This document shows, one piece after another, positions 61,940 through 64,000 of a DNA stretch of 64,000 bases. The stretch is taken from assembly GCF_900113015.1 (NCBI RefSeq), contig NZ_FONV01000005.1:248001-312000 (forward strand), in the 5' to 3' direction. Position 1 is the first letter of the stretch. Each line of letters starts with the position of its first letter. Made by a program: the position numbers and the translations under genes. This DNA is from Actinoplanes philippinensis (GTDB lineage: Bacteria > Actinomycetota > Actinomycetes > Mycobacteriales > Micromonosporaceae). The notes under the pieces are model-generated. The model made no database searches. It was not told the origin of the DNA and saw nothing but the letters and a program-made list of their open reading frames with translations.

Positions 61940-63109
61940 TTGAGCGACAGCGAGCAGGTGGGCGCGGAGCAGAGGCGCCGGTGGCGGCTGGTGCTCGGCG
62001 GGGCGGCGGACGAGCCGCTCGGCAGAGCCGAGGGCCGGGACGGGGCGATGGACGCCGCGATGGCCGCGCTCTACGACGCGGGCGAGGCCGACGAGCGGCC
62101 GGCGCGACGGTCGGCGGGGCTGGGTGGCTCGGCGCCGAGGGTGGCGCGCTGGCTCGGGGACATCCGGGAGCATTTCCCGGCCACCGTGGTGCAGGTCATG
62201 CAGGCCGACGCGATCGAGCGGCTGGATCTGACCCGGCTGCTGCTCGAACCGGAGATGCTGGCCGCGGTCGAGCCGGACGTGCACCTGGTGGGCACGTTGC
62301 TCTCGCTGAACCGGGTGATGCCGGATGCGGCCCGGGAGGCGGCGCGACAGGTGGTCCGTACCGTCGTGGCTGAATTGGAGCGCCGCATCGCGCAACCGAC
62401 CCGCACCGCGGTGACCGGCGCTCTGAGCCGGGCCGCCCGGGTCAGCCGGCCGCGGCACGCGGACATCGACTGGGACCGGACGATCCGGGCGAACCTGCGG
62501 CATTACCAGCCGGAGCATCGGACGGTGATTCCGGAACGGCTGGTGGGGTACGGGCGGCGCGGCGCCGCCGTGCAGCGGGACGTGGTGCTCTGCGTCGACC
62601 AGTCCGGTTCGATGGCGGCGTCGGTGGTGTTCGCCGGGGTGTTCGCGGCGGTGCTGGCGTCGATGCGGTCGCTGCGCACGTCGCTCGTGGTGTTCGACAC
62701 GGCGGTGGTGGACCTGACCGATCAGCTGGCCGATCCGGTGGAGGTGCTGTTCGGCACGCAGCTGGGCGGCGGCACCGACATCAACCGGGCGATCGCCTAC
62801 GCGCAGCAGCTGATCACGCGACCACGGGACAGCATCTTCGTGCTGATCAGCGACCTGTACGAGGGTGGCGTCCGGGACGAGATGCTGCGCCGGGTGGCCG
62901 AGATGACGGCGGCCGGCGTGCAGGTGGTGGTGCTGCTGGCGCTCTCCGACGAGGGCGCGCCCGCCTACGACCACGACAACGCGGCGGCGCTGGCTGCGCT
63001 CGGGGTCCCGGCGTTCGCGTGCACCCCGGACGCGTTCCCCGATCTGATGGCGGCGGCGATCGAGCGTCGTGATCTGCGAGCGTTCGCCGAGCGCCTCGGT
63101 TCCGCTTGA
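61940..63109 (+). CDS. vWA-domain protein (operon, gene 4)
   Basis: 389 residues. The N-terminal 200 residues are helical and include TVVQVMQADAIERLDLTRLLLEPEML and SRAARVSRPRHADIDWDRTIRANLRHYQPEHRTVIPERLVGY, typical of YehP/ViaA-like partners of MoxR ATPases. The C-terminal vWA domain has a complete MIDAS: D220-x-S222-x-S224 in LCVDQSGSM, T279 in LGGGTDI and D305 in VLISDLYEGG, so it should bind a divalent metal and a target acidic residue. The start is TTG 61940, with GGGGG 5 nt upstream, 9 nt after the DUF5682 stop. Its stop overlaps the promoter of the methyltransferase. Confidence 0.9.
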   Translation: MSDSEQVGAEQRRRWRLVLGGAADEPLGRAEGRDGAMDAAMAALYDAGEADERPARRSAGLGGSAPRVARWLGDIREHFPATVVQVMQADAIERLDLTRLLLEPEMLAAVEPDVHLVGTLLSLNRVMPDAAREAARQVVRTVVAELERRIAQPTRTAVTGALSRAARVSRPRHADIDWDRTIRANLRHYQPEHRTVIPERLVGYGRRGAAVQRDVVLCVDQSGSMAASVVFAGVFAAVLASMRSLRTSLVVFDTAVVDLTDQLADPVEVLFGTQLGGGTDINRAIAYAQQLITRPRDSIFVLISDLYEGGVRDEMLRRVAEMTAAGVQVVVLLALSDEGAPAYDHDNAAALAALGVPAFACTPDAFPDLMAAAIERRDLRAFAERLGSA

Positions 63110-63134
63110 ACCAACCCGTCGATGTAACTACCGT
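63106..63134 (+). promoter_or_regulatory. Promoter of the leaderless methyltransferase gene
   Basis: TTGAAC (63106-63111), 17 bp, TACCGT (63129-63134), then 7 nt to the ATG. The -35 overlaps the vWA stop codon. Confidence 0.75.
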
Positions 63135-63141
63135 AAGGGAC

Positions 63142-63903
63142 ATGAGTGCTTACCTAAAGAATCCTGAGGTATATCAGGAGAGTTGGGACCGCCAGCAGGA
63201 AGCCTTCATGCCGGACCGGGAGGAGCGGTTCGCGGCGATGCTGACCGCCGTGGCCGCGGTGACCGGCGGCGAGCCGCCCCGGCTGCTCGATCTGGCCGGC
63301 GGCACCGGCACGATCTCGCTGCGCACGCTGGCCCGTTTCCCGGGCGCGCGGCTCACCCTCGTGGACCAGGACCCGGTGCTGCTGACGATCGCCGGGTCGT
63401 CGCTGCGGGACAGGGCGACCGTCGTCGACGCCGACCTGGGCGATCCGGGCTGGCGGGCCAAGCTGCCGCCGGAGCCGTTCGACGCGGTGCTGACCGCGAC
63501 GGCGCTGCACTGGCTGCCGGCCGAGCGGGTCGCCGCGCTGTACGCGGAGGTCCGGGAGGTGCTGCGCCCGGGCGGCCTGTTCGCGAACGCCGACCACATG
63601 GAGGACGAGGGCCTGCCGGAGCTGTCCCGGCAGCTCCGCGACCACGGCCGGGCGCGGCGCGAGGCGCGGTACGCGACCGGCGCGGCCACCTCCTGGCCAC
63701 AGTGGTGGGCGCTGGTCGCGGCGGACGAGCAACTGGCGCCGAAGGCGGCCGAGCGGGAGCGGATCTACCCGTCCAGCGATCACAACCAGGAGTGGATTCC
63801 GCCGGCGACGTGGCACGTCGACGCGCTGCGCACGGCCGGTTTCCGGGAGGCGGGCATCATCTGGCGTGGCGGCACCGACGCCGCGGTCGCCGGCCTCCGC
63901 TGA
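63142..63903 (+). CDS. SAM-dependent methyltransferase, leaderless
   Basis: 253-residue class I methyltransferase. Motif I LLDLAGGTGTISLRTLARFPG, motif II LTLVDQDPVLL (ribose Asp), motif III ATVVDADLGDPG, motif IV FDAVLTATALHWL and post-motif VLRPGGLFANADHM. The Trp-rich GAATSWPQWWALVAAD and WHVDALRTAGFREAGIIWRGG segments are typical of small-molecule methylases. ATG 63142 has no ribosome site spaced correctly; a -35/-10 pair ends 7 nt upstream, so mRNA probably starts at the AUG. It is separate from the vWA operon despite being only 32 nt away. The remaining 63904-64000 contains no gene I can support. Confidence 0.88.
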   Translation: MSAYLKNPEVYQESWDRQQEAFMPDREERFAAMLTAVAAVTGGEPPRLLDLAGGTGTISLRTLARFPGARLTLVDQDPVLLTIAGSSLRDRATVVDADLGDPGWRAKLPPEPFDAVLTATALHWLPAERVAALYAEVREVLRPGGLFANADHMEDEGLPELSRQLRDHGRARREARYATGAATSWPQWWALVAADEQLAPKAAERERIYPSSDHNQEWIPPATWHVDALRTAGFREAGIIWRGGTDAAVAGLR

Positions 63904-64000
63904 CCCTGCGCCCGACGGCCCGCGCCGCCGCAGCCGAGAGCGGCCGAAACGCCGGGCGCTCGGAGGCCGGCGGCCAGAACGCCGGCGACCAGGAGCCACC

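Noticed and set aside
59339..62974. 1211-codon minus-strand open frame opposite the MoxR/vWA operon
   Set aside because: Antisense to three well-supported genes; composition is Arg/Pro/His-rich and no motif is present.

Overview
The window is a GC-rich (about 70% or more) actinobacterial chromosome segment. The gene set suggests Actinoplanes or a close Micromonosporaceae relative: Lsr2, F420-dependent glucose-6-phosphate dehydrogenase, two FliA/WhiG-type sigma factors, an ECF sigma factor fused to a glycoside hydrolase, HelD-type RNA polymerase recycling ATPase and a parE-parC pair. The genus is inferred from gene content. I saw no rRNA, tRNA, CRISPR array, insertion sequence, prophage or replication origin.

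Layout. 1-4.1 kb: the N-terminal part of a sodium:solute symporter, a HAD phosphatase, a family 2 glycosyltransferase with a repeat inserted in it, and fgd. 4.1-8.3 kb: a membrane-tethered ECF sigma/glycosidase fusion divergent from an RsbW-like kinase, a SpoIIE/RsbU-like phosphatase and a MarR regulator. 8.3-13.6 kb: a second luciferase-like oxidoreductase, lsr2, and a D-Ala-D-Ala carboxypeptidase operon, separated by several unrelated minisatellites. 14-22 kb: two FliA/WhiG-like sigma factors flanking a GNAT acetyltransferase, HelD and a lipoprotein, then a DEAD-box helicase. 22-26.3 kb: a YiiX-like cysteine hydrolase, a 57-residue membrane protein, an App1-type phosphatase, two membrane/secreted proteins of unknown role and a Sir2 deacylase. 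26.4-35.6 kb: a LacI regulator with an Opp-type ABC transporter, a GH1 beta-glucosidase and a methyltransferase, mostly joined by overlapping start/stop codons; this looks like beta-glucoside uptake and hydrolysis. 36-39.4 kb: an aldo/keto reductase interrupted by an in-frame UGA, a Nudix remnant, and a divergent cupin/MarR pair around a large double palindrome. 39.5-44.1 kb: parE and parC. 44.3-48.8 kb: a nucleotide cyclase, a large AAA/LuxR regulator broken by a one-base frameshift, and a DUF5995 protein. 48.8-55 kb: a two-component system with a lipoprotein, a cryptic promoter/operator/hairpin locus, a glutathionyl-hydroquinone-reductase-like enzyme, a MarR/DMT-transporter pair and an NAD(P)-binding protein. 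55-63.1 kb: a four-gene SWIM/DUF5691 - MoxR ATPase - DUF5682 - vWA operon, followed by a leaderless methyltransferase.

The strongest candidate for an under-described system is the four-gene MoxR/vWA operon at 55055-63109. Its genes are fused by overlaps, it pairs an AAA+ motor with a MIDAS-type vWA adaptor, and two of its proteins carry fast-evolving repeat segments. Other recurring themes are leaderless genes with a TANNNT hexamer 6-7 nt before the start codon, and a large number of unrelated tandem repeats both between and inside genes.
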